Source: JAJPHF01 sp035293805
GTDB taxonomy: Bacteria; Chloroflexota; UBA6077; JAJPHF01
NCBI GenBank assembly: GCA_035293805.1
Contig: DATGMD010000040.1
Location: forward strand, 124,001-188,000
Direction of reading: 5' to 3'
Length of the DNA: 64,000 bases
The notes beneath the pieces were generated by a model. It was given only the letters and a program-made list of their open reading frames with translations, searched no databases and was not told where the DNA came from. The position numbers and the translations under genes are program-made. Positions 25,787-34,532 of this stretch are shown in pieces (position 1 is the first letter of the stretch; every line of letters begins with the position of its first letter).

Positions 25787-27049
25787 TCACCAGCGGGCGA
25801 CGAGCGCCTCCTGCATGGCCTCGGTCCAGGAGACGCCTTCCGGCAGCAGCATCTCGGCGGGCCGCACGCGGAGATCGCTCGTGTCCAGGCCGGGCGGGTC
25901 GCCGCCCGCGGCCACCGCGCGCACCGCCTGCAAGAGCAGCCGGCGGGTGGCGATGATCGCCAGGTCGCTGCTGCCCAGGTGCTCCTCGCTGCGGTCCACG
26001 ATCGGGCCCATGCCCTCCTGCACCGCGAAGTCCTGTGTGTTGACGCCGCGCACGCCGATCGAATTGCCCGCGCGCTGCAGCGCGCGGTCGATCAGGTAAT
26101 CGTTGCTCTTGTTGCGCTTGAGGCGGTAGCCCGGCAGCAGGTCGTCCGGCCCGCGCCCGGCCTCCGTCTCCACCTCCAGCACTAGCTCGGGCGACAGTGG
26201 CGCGTCGTCGGCCGCGCAGATCCAGTTGTACACGTAGGTATGCTCGTCGTCGACAGGCGCCCAGACGTGTCCCTGGAGCAGCGGCTGTCCGTGGTATCCC
26301 TCGAACGCCCGGAGCTGGTAGAACGGCATGACGAACTGGTACACGCGGACGTAGTTCTGCCGCTCCTCCTTCAGGTGCCGGATGCTCGCGTAGGTGAAGC
26401 CGTAGTCGGTGGTTTGCACCTCCAGCCGCGGCGCGCCCGCGCGGCCGCGATACCCGAGCGTCGCCTGTGGCCGCACCCGGCTACGGTCATGGTGCAGGAA
26501 CGACGAGTGCGAGCTGTCGACGCCGCCCTCCAGCGCCTGGAGCCAGTTGCACTCTTCGAACGTTTTGGACGCGTGGGCGTAGCCCGCCGGCGCCCGCAGC
26601 CACTCCAGCCCCGGCAGCGGCGGGCGCTGGGCGGGCGGGCCGAGATACGCCCAGACGATCCCGCCCCGCTCCTCGCACGGGTAGGCCGTCTGCCGGACGC
26701 GGTAGCGGAAGGTGCTCTCCTCGGGCTCGGATGGCATGTCGACGCAGGCGCCCGCGACGTCGAACTTCCAGCCGTGGTACATGCAGCGCAGCCCGTGCTC
26801 CTCGTTGCGGCCGAAGAACAAGGGCGCGCGGCGGTGCGGGCAGTACGCGCCCAGCAGCCCTACTCGGCCGCCGCTGTCGCGGAACGCGATCAGGTCCTCG
26901 CCCACCAGCCGGACGCGCACGGGTGCGCAGTCGGGCGTCGGCACCTCCTCGCTGAGGAGTGCCGGTAGCCAGTAGCGGCGCAGCGTGGCGCCCATGGCGG
27001 TGCCAGGGCCGACGCGGGTCACCAGCTCGTTCTCTTCCCGGCTCAGCAT
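25787..27049 (-). CDS. Rieske non-heme iron oxygenase, phthalate-dioxygenase-like
   Basis: 420 residues. Rieske ligands C70/H72 and C89/H92 (YCPHRR and CMYHGWKF) are at the same positions as in the paralogue at 7881. The mononuclear iron site is in GGVDSSHSSFLHHD. SD GGAGAGGAG lies upstream of the chosen ATG. A -10-like TATTAT is at 27102-27107 on this strand. The gene is followed by the extradiol dioxygenase; together they could hydroxylate and then open an aromatic ring. The electron-transfer partner is missing from the window. The C-terminus (MLLPEGVSWTEAMQEALVAR) is also seen in related proteins. Confidence 0.9.
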   Translation of the reverse strand: MLSREENELVTRVGPGTAMGATLRRYWLPALLSEEVPTPDCAPVRVRLVGEDLIAFRDSGGRVGLLGAYCPHRRAPLFFGRNEEHGLRCMYHGWKFDVAGACVDMPSEPEESTFRYRVRQTAYPCEERGGIVWAYLGPPAQRPPLPGLEWLRAPAGYAHASKTFEECNWLQALEGGVDSSHSSFLHHDRSRVRPQATLGYRGRAGAPRLEVQTTDYGFTYASIRHLKEERQNYVRVYQFVMPFYQLRAFEGYHGQPLLQGHVWAPVDDEHTYVYNWICAADDAPLSPELVLEVETEAGRGPDDLLPGYRLKRNKSNDYLIDRALQRAGNSIGVRGVNTQDFAVQEGMGPIVDRSEEHLGSSDLAIIATRRLLLQAVRAVAAGGDPPGLDTSDLRVRPAEMLLPEGVSWTEAMQEALVARW

Positions 27050-27219
27050 GGGCGGCTCTCCTCTCCCGGTCCACGAATCGCCCGGCGCGACGAGTACCTG
27101 CATAATAGGAGTTAGCGCGGCAGCCGTCTAGCGGCGCGCGACCCTTGCGGCGGTAGCTCGGGCGTGCAACCATGCCAGGCGCGGGATCGCGCGGACGGAG
27201 CGACGAGGAGGGGCGAGCG

Positions 27220-28323
27220 ATGGCCGAGCCTGTACTGGCGGCGGTGCGCGTCGGCGTCCAGCAGACAGAGGTGCGCGAGCTGCCGCTGCCGGAGATTCCG
27301 CCCGACGCCGGTCTGCTCAAGGTCGAGGCGGCGGGCGTCTGCGGCAGCGACGTGGGGCTGTACGCCCGGCGGCAGGCAGAGCCGTTCATTCTCGGCCACG
27401 AGAACGTGGGCGTCGTCGCAAAGGTCGGGCCGGTCGCCGCCGCGCGGTGGGGCGTGCAGGAGGGCGACCGCGTGGCGCTGGAAGAATACCTGCCGTGCGG
27501 GCACTGCGAGTGGTGCCACCGGGGCGAATACCGCCTGTGCTGGGCGACCGATCCCGACAACGCCGTGCGGCTCCGCTACGGCTCGACGGCGATCGACGTG
27601 CCGCCCGCGCTCTGGGGCGGCTACAGCCAGTATCTTTACCTGCCGCCGAACGCCGTGCTGCACCGCGTGCCCGACAGCGCCCCCGCCGAGCTGGCGGCGC
27701 TTGCGCTGCCGCTCGGCAACGGCGTGCAGTGGGCGATCGTCGAGGGCGGCGTGGGGCCGGGCAAGAGCGTCGTCATCCACGGCCCCGGCCAGCAGGGGCT
27801 CGGCTGCGTGCTCGCCGCCAAGCAGGCCGGCGCCGACTGCATCGTCGTGAGTGGCCTGGGCCGCGACGCGCGCCGCCTGGAGGTGGCGCGCCTGCTGGGC
27901 GCGGACTACACGGTGGACGTCGAGCGGGAGGATCTGGCCGCGCGGGTGGCCGCGATCACCGGCGGGCGCGGGGTGGACGTCACGATCGACACCACCTCGG
28001 GCGGCAGCCCGAGCGTCACGCTGCTCTCCCTGGACCTGCTGAAGCGCAAGGGCGGGACGATGGTGGTGCAGGGCGCCGCCCGTGAGATCCCGAGCTTTCC
28101 CATCGACAAGCTGACACGCAAGTACGTGACGGTGAAGAGCGCGCGCGGCCACAGCTACGACTCGGTCGAGCTAGCGCTCCAGTGGATCGGCTCCGGCAAG
28201 TTCCCGCTCGACGCCCTGTGTACGCACCAATTCGGGCTGGACGGGGTGGACGCGGCGATCCGGGCGACCGCGGGCGAGGGCGCGCCGGGCGCCATCCACG
28301 TCACCGTGACGCCCTGGGTGTGA
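27220..28323 (+). CDS. Zinc-dependent alcohol dehydrogenase (MDR family)
   Basis: 367 residues. Catalytic zinc ligands are Cys41 (GVCGSDVG) and His60-Glu61 (GHENVG); the structural zinc is held by Cys93, Cys96, Cys99 and Cys107 (CGHCEWC then C). The Rossmann motif is IHGPGQQGLGCVLAAKQAG. This is a typical L-threonine/sorbitol-dehydrogenase-type MDR. The ATG at 27220 follows GAGGAGGGG. It is divergent from the Rieske/LigB pair and may dehydrogenate an alcohol or diol arising in the same pathway; the substrate is not known. Ends before a nested palindromic element. Confidence 0.9.
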   Translation: MAEPVLAAVRVGVQQTEVRELPLPEIPPDAGLLKVEAAGVCGSDVGLYARRQAEPFILGHENVGVVAKVGPVAAARWGVQEGDRVALEEYLPCGHCEWCHRGEYRLCWATDPDNAVRLRYGSTAIDVPPALWGGYSQYLYLPPNAVLHRVPDSAPAELAALALPLGNGVQWAIVEGGVGPGKSVVIHGPGQQGLGCVLAAKQAGADCIVVSGLGRDARRLEVARLLGADYTVDVEREDLAARVAAITGGRGVDVTIDTTSGGSPSVTLLSLDLLKRKGGTMVVQGAAREIPSFPIDKLTRKYVTVKSARGHSYDSVELALQWIGSGKFPLDALCTHQFGLDGVDAAIRATAGEGAPGAIHVTVTPWV

Positions 28324-28406
28324 CGCCGCGTTGCTTGGCGGCCGGCAGTACGTGACCCCTCGAGGGCGCCTCGCTGCGCCCTCACCGCTTCCGGCGCGCT
28401 TGCCGG

Positions 28407-28531
28407 GCTAAGCTGATGGCCTCGGTCGCCATACAAGTCCGGCTGCCGCCGTAAACGGCGGGCCAAGAGCGTCTCCCTGGCCCGCCGTTTACGGCGGCGA
28501 TATCGAGACCAACTAGGGCCAGCAGCTTAGC
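28407..28531. repeat. Nested palindromic element, family A, copy 1 (125 bp)
   Basis: Outer 15-bp inverted repeat GCTAAGCTGATGGCC (28407-28421) with 28517-28531 (one mismatch); inner arms of 21 bp at 28445-28465 and 28478-28498 (core CCGTAAACGG, perfect). The TAA stop of the minus-strand SBP gene (28527-28529) lies inside the right outer arm. It also separates that gene from the convergent alcohol dehydrogenase gene, so it may act as a terminator. Confidence 0.75.
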
Positions 28532-29489
28532 GGCGGGTCGCGGCGTCGAAGTACGACGTGTCGTAGTAGCGGGCCAGGTCGGTGCCCATCGGGAGCGTGA
28601 AGCCGAACTGCGTGCGCAGGTCGAGCACGCCCTGGAGGCCGCGCAGGTTCAGCGCGCCGCTGGGCGAGAAGCCGACGACGAGCTGCTCCGCTCCGGCTCG
28701 GTTCAGGCCCGTCTCGGCCGACACCAGCTCGATCGCGGCCTCGGGGTTCTCCTGGACCCACCGCCCGCCGTCCAGCCAGGCGCGGATGAAGCGCGTGACG
28801 AGGTCGCGGTGCGCCTCGGCCCACGCGCGGTTGACCGCGTAGACGCCGTCCGGATAGTCGGGCAGCACCTCGGTGTAGTCGGTCACCCGGATCAGCCCGT
28901 CGGCGTCGGCCTGGGCCTCTTCTTGGGTGCTCAGAATGGCCGCGAAGGTGTCGCCGCTGGCGAGCGAGGCCTCGCGCCGGCCGCCGACCGGGACCAGCTG
29001 GTAGTCGCCGCGCTCCATGTCCAGGCCGTGGGCGAGCAGCACGCGACGCAGGACGAGCGCGTAGGCCGTGTCCACCGCGTCCACGGCCAGGGGACGGCCG
29101 CGCAGGTCGGCCCAGTCGTGAATTTCCGGGCGGGTGTAGACAGGCAGGTTCAGCGGCGTGCCGCGCTGGAGCACGGCCACGATCGCGGGGCCGCCGTCGC
29201 GGCCCGACCAGGCCAGCACGTTGTCGAAGGCCGTGGAGGCGATGTCCCACGTACCCTGCGCGAGGCCGCGCATCTGCTCGGTCGAGTTCGGGGTAATCGT
29301 CAGGTCGAGGTTGATGCCCTGGGCGGCGAAGTAGCCGCGTGCCCGTGCGGCGATGGTCGCGGCGTCGAGGGTGAAGGTGATGAAGCGGACCGTTTCCAGC
29401 CCCTTCTGCGGCGGGGGGCTCGCCGCGACGGAGAGCGGGGGCAGCGCGACCAGGACGGCGAGAGCAGCCAGCATCCGGCACGACCGCAT
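28527..29489 (-). CDS. Secreted SBP (NMT1/SsuA-like), no lipobox
   Basis: 320 residues. The signal peptide MRSCRMLAALAVLVALPP ends with VAAS and has no lipobox cysteine near the cleavage site, so the mature protein may be free or held otherwise, unlike the other SBPs. VRFITFTLDAATIAARARGY and GLAQGTWDIASTAFDNVLAW are lobe elements of the NMT1-like family. The ATG at 29489 is preceded by AAGGAG. A -10-like TATAAT lies 30 bases further upstream. Its stop codon is inside palindromic element copy 1. It is divergent from the dihydroxyphthalate-decarboxylase-like gene. Confidence 0.8.
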   Translation of the reverse strand: MRSCRMLAALAVLVALPPLSVAASPPPQKGLETVRFITFTLDAATIAARARGYFAAQGINLDLTITPNSTEQMRGLAQGTWDIASTAFDNVLAWSGRDGGPAIVAVLQRGTPLNLPVYTRPEIHDWADLRGRPLAVDAVDTAYALVLRRVLLAHGLDMERGDYQLVPVGGRREASLASGDTFAAILSTQEEAQADADGLIRVTDYTEVLPDYPDGVYAVNRAWAEAHRDLVTRFIRAWLDGGRWVQENPEAAIELVSAETGLNRAGAEQLVVGFSPSGALNLRGLQGVLDLRTQFGFTLPMGTDLARYYDTSYFDAATRR

Positions 29490-29519
29490 AGGAGTCTCCT
29501 TCGGGTGGATTGGTGGCCC

Positions 29520-29525
29520 ATTATA
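29520..29525 (-). promoter_or_regulatory. Possible -10 box (TATAAT) for the SBP gene
   Basis: TATAAT on the minus strand, 30 bases before the start at 29489. No -35 is recognisable. Confidence 0.35.
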
Positions 29526-29630
29526 CGCGGGGCCGTCCGCGCGCGCTTCGGCGGCGGCGACCTTGACGGCGTGGCGCGCGGTCGTGTTAAACAGGGGCGC
29601 GCGGGCCTCATGCGTGGCGAGGAGCTAGCG

Positions 29631-30629
29631 ATGTCGAGCTTGCAGCTCAGCCTGATCCTGGGGGCGAACGACCGCTCGCGGCCGATCATCGACGGCAGCG
29701 TGCGCCCCGACAGCATCGACCTGATGGTGACGACGGCGCACCCGTCGGAGATCTTCTGGCGGCAGCTCAAGTTCCAAGAGTTCGACGTCTCCGAGATGTC
29801 GCTCTCGTCGCTGCTGATCATCACCGCGCGGGGCGAGTCGCCGTGGGTGGCGCTGCCGATCTTCACGATGCGCCAGTTCTTCCACACGGGCTTTCTCGTG
29901 CGGACCGACGCGGGCATCGAGCAGCCGGCCGACCTCAAGGGCAAGCGGGTCGGCGTGCCGGAGTACCAGCAGACGGCGGCGCTGTGGACGCGCGGCGTCC
30001 TGCAGCACGAGTTCGGGGTGCGGCCCGAGGACCTGATCTGGTACATGGAGCGCACCGAGGAGCGTAGCCACGGCGGCGCCACGGGCTTTCAGCCGCCGCC
30101 CGGCATCCGCTTCCACCGTATCCCCGCGTCGGAGAGCATCGCCACGCTGCTGCTTCGGGGCGAGCTGGACGCCGCGGCGCACTACCTGCCGACCGTCAAC
30201 CTGGTCGATCGCGCGGGGATGGACCTGAGCGGGAATCCGGCCATCCGCACGCTGTTCCCGGACCCGCTGGCCGAGGGGGCACGCTACTTCCAGAAGACGG
30301 GCATTTTCCCGATCAACCACTGTATGGTCGTGCGGCGCAGCATCCTGGAGCGGCACCCCTGGGTGGCGATCAACCTGTACGAGGCGTTCCTGGCGGCGAA
30401 GGAGCAGGTGGTGGCGCGCGCGCGGGAGCAGGCCGACATCTACTTCCGCCTCGGCTGGCTGCCGCTCGAGGCGCGGCGCACGGTCCGCACGGACGACCCG
30501 TACCCCTACGGCGTGAAGGCGAACCGCCACGTACTGGAGACGATCGCCCAATACTCGCACGAGCAGGGGCTCACGCCGCGTGTGCTCGACCTCGAGGAGA
30601 TCTTCGCGCCGAGCACGCTGGAGCTGTAG
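29631..30629 (+). CDS. 4,5-dihydroxyphthalate decarboxylase-like SBP-fold protein
   Basis: 332 residues without a signal peptide. LILGANDRSRPIIDGSVRP, FDVSEMSLSSLLI and GKRVGVPEYQQTAALWTRG followed by FFHTGFLV and HHP-type segments (RRSILERHPWVAINLYEAF) are the hallmarks of the 4,5-dihydroxyphthalate decarboxylase (Pht5) family, cytosolic relatives of NMT1 binding proteins. Pht5 removes a carboxyl group from 4,5-dihydroxyphthalate to give protocatechuate, but many relatives are of unknown function. The ATG at 29631 follows GAGGAG. Alone on this strand, near the Rieske and LigB genes, it supports a phthalate-like catabolic theme. Confidence 0.8.
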   Translation: MSSLQLSLILGANDRSRPIIDGSVRPDSIDLMVTTAHPSEIFWRQLKFQEFDVSEMSLSSLLIITARGESPWVALPIFTMRQFFHTGFLVRTDAGIEQPADLKGKRVGVPEYQQTAALWTRGVLQHEFGVRPEDLIWYMERTEERSHGGATGFQPPPGIRFHRIPASESIATLLLRGELDAAAHYLPTVNLVDRAGMDLSGNPAIRTLFPDPLAEGARYFQKTGIFPINHCMVVRRSILERHPWVAINLYEAFLAAKEQVVARAREQADIYFRLGWLPLEARRTVRTDDPYPYGVKANRHVLETIAQYSHEQGLTPRVLDLEEIFAPSTLEL

Positions 30630-30678
30630 CCGCGGCGCGCCGCGTAACGGCGCGCTGGGAGCGCCGACCGTCAGAGGC

Positions 30679-31200
30679 TCAGGCGTTCTCGATGAGCTGA
30701 TAGAGCTGGGCGAAGCTCGGCACGCCCCGAAACACCCGCCCGTTCACCAGGAGCGTCGGGGTGCTCACGATGCCTTGCTCGCGCGCCTCCTGGGCCTCCT
30801 GGCGCACCTTGGCCAGCTCGCGGTCGGCGGCGAGACAGGCGTCGAAGCGGCCCGTGTCCAGCCCCAGGTCGGCGGCGAACCGCCGCAGGTTCGGCTTGTC
30901 GAAGGCGCCGCTGTTCTCGGGGCCCTGCTCCTCGAACAGCTTGTCGTGGTATGCCCAGAACTGGCCTTGCTCGGCGGCGCACTGGGCCGCCTCCGCCGCC
31001 CAGACCGATTCTTGCCCGAGGAACGCCAGGTCGTGCCAGACGAACCGGACTTGCCCCTGCGCGACGAGCGACTCGTTCAACTGGCGCCCTGGACCCAGGG
31101 CGAACTCTCGACAGTACGGTCACTGGAAGTCGCCCCACTCTTCGACTGTCACCGGCGCGTTCGGGCTGCCGAGCACGTTGCCGTTGGCCGCGTCGTCCAT
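30679..31200 (-). CDS. DsbA-like thioredoxin-fold protein, candidate selenoprotein (in-frame UGA)
   Basis: Reading from the ATG at 31200 (SD AAGGAGG ten bases upstream, in-frame stop further upstream) gives 173 residues of a DsbA/FrnE-type thioredoxin protein: GSPNAPVTVEEWGDFQ, then TGA, then PYCREFA. The TGA (31122-31120) falls exactly at the first Cys of the CxxC motif CPYC. About 24 nt after it the mRNA can form a 7-bp stem CGCCCUG/CAGGGCG with loop GGUC, similar in placement and loop sequence to bacterial SECIS. The rest is a full DsbA-type domain with GIVSTPTLLVNGRVF (cis-Pro). No signal peptide, so cytosolic. Either a Sec-containing UxxC protein, or a point nonsense mutation; no selA/B/C is in this window. 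Confidence 0.65.
31085..31102 (-). promoter_or_regulatory. Candidate bacterial SECIS hairpin
   Basis: CGCCCTG-GGTC-CAGGGCG on the minus strand: a perfect 7-bp stem with a GGUC loop, starting 17 nt after the in-frame TGA. The apical loop begins with G, and the UGA-to-loop distance (24 nt) is in the range known for bacterial SECIS elements. Stem chance occurrence is possible at this GC content. Confidence 0.5.
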
Positions 31201-31372
31201 GTCAGCCGGTCCTCCTTCTGTCTAGCCTGCTGATCTGGCCAAGGCATCGCACGACCTGTGCCGCCGGCGCTCCGTGGACGGTGTCTAGTCGGGTGAGCCA
31301 GCCAGGCGGTCCTGAGGCTCTGAGCGGCGGCACGGGATGGCTCCGGGCGCGCGCCGCCGAGCCGAAGCGGGC

Positions 31373-31381
31373 TGCTATAAT
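31373..31381 (+). promoter_or_regulatory. Extended -10 promoter motif (TGCTATAAT)
   Basis: TGC precedes a perfect TATAAT box, 87 bases before the class II aldolase start. No -35 match. Confidence 0.4.
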
Positions 31382-31467
31382 GCGCGCCGCGGACGTTGGG
31401 CACGACGCCAGACGGCGCGCGGCCGGCGCCGCTCCGACTCTTGGAGTCGCGTGGGGAGGTAGCGGGC

Positions 31468-32193
31468 ATGAGCACCGAAGCGGAGCTACGCGAGCAGATG
31501 GCGACGCTCACACGCATCTTCGCCATGCGCGGGCTACTCGGCGTCCACGGCCACATCAGCGGCTACGCGCCCGACAGCGGTCGGATCTACATGTGCCGCG
31601 GGCTGGGCAGCGACAAGGCGACCACCCGCCCTGAGGACCTGTTCGTGTTCGACCTGGCCGGGCAGGTCGTCGAGGGCGAGGGCCGGGTGCCGCTGGAGTG
31701 GCCGATCCACACGGCCATCCACGCTGCCCGGCCTGATGCGCTGGCGGTCGCGCACCTGCACTCGCCGTGGGCGACGCTGTTCGCGGTGGCCCAGCGTCCG
31801 TACCTGCCAGTGCTCATCGCCGCGCGCTGGTTCGCCGCCGGCCTCCAGGTCTACCCGGAGCCCCACCTGATCACGACGCCCGAGCGCGGCGAGCGGGTGC
31901 GCGAGCTGCTCGGCGCCGACCAGGCGCTCCTGCTGCGCGGGCACGGCGTGGTCGTCGCGGCGAACAACCTGCAAGAGCTGCTGTACATCGCGGTGACGCT
32001 GGAGGACAACGCGCGGGCGGCGGTGCAGGCCGCGGCGCTCGGGACGCCCGACTTCCTGGACGAGGCGGCCTTCGCCGGCGTGGAGCCCGACACGACGATG
32101 AGCATCCGCGCGCGCCTGGTCTGGGACTACTTCGCCCGCCTGGAGGCGCGCTGGGACCGCCAGCCCCCCTTCGGCGTCGGCGCGCTCGGCTAG
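31468..32193 (+). CDS. Class II aldolase/adducin family protein
   Basis: 241 residues. LLGVHGHISGYAPDSG (N-terminal loop with HGHIS), WPIHTAIHAARPDALAVAHL with HLHSPW and LLLRGHGVVVAA give the His residues that bind zinc in fuculose-phosphate aldolase-type enzymes. Members cleave or decarboxylate sugar-phosphate and aromatic hydroxy-acid substrates (for example, ring-cleavage product aldolases and 3,4-dihydroxyphthalate decarboxylases). The latter fits the surrounding phthalate-like genes but is inference. SD GGGGAGG lies before ATG 31468. It overlaps the convergent SBP gene by 4 bases. Confidence 0.83.
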   Translation: MSTEAELREQMATLTRIFAMRGLLGVHGHISGYAPDSGRIYMCRGLGSDKATTRPEDLFVFDLAGQVVEGEGRVPLEWPIHTAIHAARPDALAVAHLHSPWATLFAVAQRPYLPVLIAARWFAAGLQVYPEPHLITTPERGERVRELLGADQALLLRGHGVVVAANNLQELLYIAVTLEDNARAAVQAAALGTPDFLDEAAFAGVEPDTTMSIRARLVWDYFARLEARWDRQPPFGVGALG

Positions 32194-33275
32194 TGGTACA
32201 GACTGGCGATGAAGCCGTTCGCGTCCTGCTCCTGCACCAGCCGGTTGTCGTAAAAGTCGCTCGGGCTGCGGTTGCGCGCGTCGGGGTACTGGCCTGCCGC
32301 CTCGTCGAGCGACACCTGAATCGCGTCGGGGCGGGTCAACGGGACGCGCGGCAGCACCCGGTCCTCGGCCGCCCAGCTCTGCTCCAGGATGTCCGCGTCG
32401 TCCGTCTGTGTGTACTTGCCGGTCACGCTCGCGGCGAACGCCTCGTCTTGCTTGAACCGCGCCACGCCGCGCAGGTAGCCGCGGATGACGCGGCGGACGA
32501 GCGGCTCGTTCTCGGCCAGGTACGCGCGGGGAGTAATGAGCATCGCCTGGTGGAAGTAGACGTCGATCTGGGTCGTGTCGACCAGCAAGTTGTAGTCGGC
32601 GGCGGCCCGGAACATCGTCGGCGGCGACAGCGCCCCGGCGTCGATGCTGCCGGACTGGAGCGCGGCGAGGATCTCCGGCACGCCGCCCACTTGCAGGATG
32701 GACACGTCGCGGTCGGGATCCAGCCCCGCGCGCTTCAGCATCAGCCGAGTGACCGTGTCGGTCGTCGAGCCGTAGCGGGTGATGCCGACGCGGCGGCCGC
32801 GCAGATCGGCGAGGCTGCGCACCGGCCCGGCGCCGAAGATGCGGAAGATGAAGCGGTCGGTGCCCACGGCGATCGCGACCAGGTCGGCGCCCCCGAGGTC
32901 GGCGGCCACGAGCGCCTCCTGGCCCGAGTCGGCGATGGCGACCTCGCCGGACAGCATCGCCTGGGTGAGCGTAGTGCTGGTGGCGATATACTCGACGTCC
33001 GCGTCGATGCCCTCCTCGGCCAGGTAGCCGCCCTCCTGGGCGACCCATAGCGGCGCGTTCACGATGCTGATGGCGGTGAAGGGGATGCGCATGCGCGCCC
33101 GGCTCGGCGGCGCCGTGGCCGGGGCGGCGCTGGCGGTCGGGCTGGCGGCCGGCGCGCTCGGCGGGCCGGGCGGCGGCGCCGCGTTGCCCGCGCAGGCGCT
33201 GAGCGCCAGGGCGAGCGCGGCCGCCGCAGCGCGGCGGGCCTGCCGTGGGGCGATGACGATTAGCCTGCTCGACAT
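32190..33275 (-). CDS. ABC-type substrate-binding lipoprotein (NMT1/SsuA-like)
   Basis: 361 residues. Lipoprotein signal LALALSAC (Cys28) preceded by a basic N-region (APRQARRAAAA), then a Pro/Ala linker. MRIPFTAISIVNAPLWVAQE and GYLAEEGIDADVEYIATSTT identify an NMT1/SsuA-like binding domain; GRRVGITRYGSTTDTV contains the lobe-hinge region and SGSIDAGALSPPTMF the ligand loop. SD GAGGAAG precedes the ATG. It is convergent with the aldolase gene, sharing 4 bases at the stop codons. No transporter subunits follow. Confidence 0.85.
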   Translation of the reverse strand: MSSRLIVIAPRQARRAAAAALALALSACAGNAAPPPGPPSAPAASPTASAAPATAPPSRARMRIPFTAISIVNAPLWVAQEGGYLAEEGIDADVEYIATSTTLTQAMLSGEVAIADSGQEALVAADLGGADLVAIAVGTDRFIFRIFGAGPVRSLADLRGRRVGITRYGSTTDTVTRLMLKRAGLDPDRDVSILQVGGVPEILAALQSGSIDAGALSPPTMFRAAADYNLLVDTTQIDVYFHQAMLITPRAYLAENEPLVRRVIRGYLRGVARFKQDEAFAASVTGKYTQTDDADILEQSWAAEDRVLPRVPLTRPDAIQVSLDEAAGQYPDARNRSPSDFYDNRLVQEQDANGFIASLYH

Positions 33276-33518
33276 AGCAGCTTCCTCAGGTGACGCGGCT
33301 CGTCAGGCGCCGGGCGGGCGGCTGGCTCGCCGCGCGAGCACGCCGCCCGTTGACAGCAGGCGGCGGATGTCTCATTCTAGCCGCACCGGCGCGCGGAGCG
33401 CCGCGCCCGGGAGCGGCAGCGCGGCAGGTGGCGGATGGGTCAGGAGGGGGCTGTGGTAGGCGGACATAATGAGCGGGGGCGCTGGACCGGGACGGCCGCG
33501 ACGGCGAGAGGCACCCGG

Positions 33519-34517
33519 ATGGCTGGCCGCCTGGCGCGCGGCGTGGCGCTCGCGCTGCTGCTCGTCGGCGTTTCGGCCTGGGCGGCGCGGGCGCAGGCAG
33601 GAATGTGGACCGTCCTCGCCACGATGCGCGTCCCGCAACAGGAGGGCGCCTTCGAGGCCCTGGACGGGCGGATCTACGCGGTGGGCGGCTTCACGGGGCT
33701 GGTCACGGAGGCGAGCAGCCTCGTGCAGGCGTACGACGTGGCCACGGATAGCTGGAGCCAGGTGGCGTCCCTGCCGGAGGCGCTGCATCACCCCGCCGCG
33801 GCCGCGGTCGGCGACCGGCTGTACGTGGTGGGCGGCTTCTACGGCACGTTCGCCCAGCGGGAGCCCGCTCAGGCGGTATGGGCCTACGATCCGGCGACCG
33901 ACCAGTGGGCGCGGCGGGCGTCGCTGCCGACCGCGCGCGGCGCGCCGGCCGCGGTGGCCCTCGACGGACGCCTGTACGCGATCGGCGGCGAGCGCCGCAT
34001 GCCCGGGGGCGGCCCCGACGACTACGAATCGGTCGCCGACGTGGCGGCCTACGATCCCGCCGCCGACCGCTGGGAGACGCTGCCCCCGCTCCACCACCCG
34101 CGCAACCACCTGGCGGCGGCGGTGATCGACGGGCGGATCTACGCCGTCGGCGGGCGCGACGGGACGTCGCTGCTGCTCACCGACCTGGAGGAGTACGACC
34201 CGGCGACGGGCGACTGGCGGGAGCGCGCCGCCATGCCGACCGGGCGCTCGGGGCACGCGGCCGCCGCGCTCGCCGGCCGCCTGTACGTGTTCGGGGGCGA
34301 GGGCAACACGGCGAATCCGCGCGGCGTCTTCGCCGAGGTCGAGGCCTACGACCCAGCAACGGATAGCTGGACGCTGGTCGATACGATGCCCACGCCGCGC
34401 CACGGTCTCGGCGCGGTGGCCGTGGGCGACCGCATCTACCTGCCGGGCGGGAGCGCGCGGCAGGGGGGCTTTGGCTACGGGCGCACGGCCCTGCTCGACG
34501 CCTACACGCCCGACTGA
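33519..34517 (+). CDS. Secreted Kelch-repeat beta-propeller protein
   Basis: 332 residues. The N-terminus is a signal peptide (GVALALLLVGVSAWAARAQA). Six Kelch blades follow, each with a double-Gly and a Tyr: GRIYAVGGFTG, DRLYVVGGFYG, GRLYAIGGERR, GRIYAVGGRDG, GRLYVFGGEGN and DRIYLPGGSAR. Kelch propellers bind proteins or carbohydrates; this one has no added catalytic domain. The ATG at 33519 is chosen because it opens the signal peptide and follows GAGAGG. It is convergent with the next SBP gene (15-base gap). Target is unknown. Confidence 0.9.
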   Translation: MAGRLARGVALALLLVGVSAWAARAQAGMWTVLATMRVPQQEGAFEALDGRIYAVGGFTGLVTEASSLVQAYDVATDSWSQVASLPEALHHPAAAAVGDRLYVVGGFYGTFAQREPAQAVWAYDPATDQWARRASLPTARGAPAAVALDGRLYAIGGERRMPGGGPDDYESVADVAAYDPAADRWETLPPLHHPRNHLAAAVIDGRIYAVGGRDGTSLLLTDLEEYDPATGDWRERAAMPTGRSGHAAAALAGRLYVFGGEGNTANPRGVFAEVEAYDPATDSWTLVDTMPTPRHGLGAVAVGDRIYLPGGSARQGGFGYGRTALLDAYTPD

Positions 34518-34532
34518 CGGCCGGCGCCGCGG

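Noticed and set aside
30679..31080. DsbA-like gene starting at the later in-frame codon near 31080
   Set aside because: That start would remove the CxxC motif and has no SD; the upstream start has a strong SD and gives a full domain if TGA is read through.
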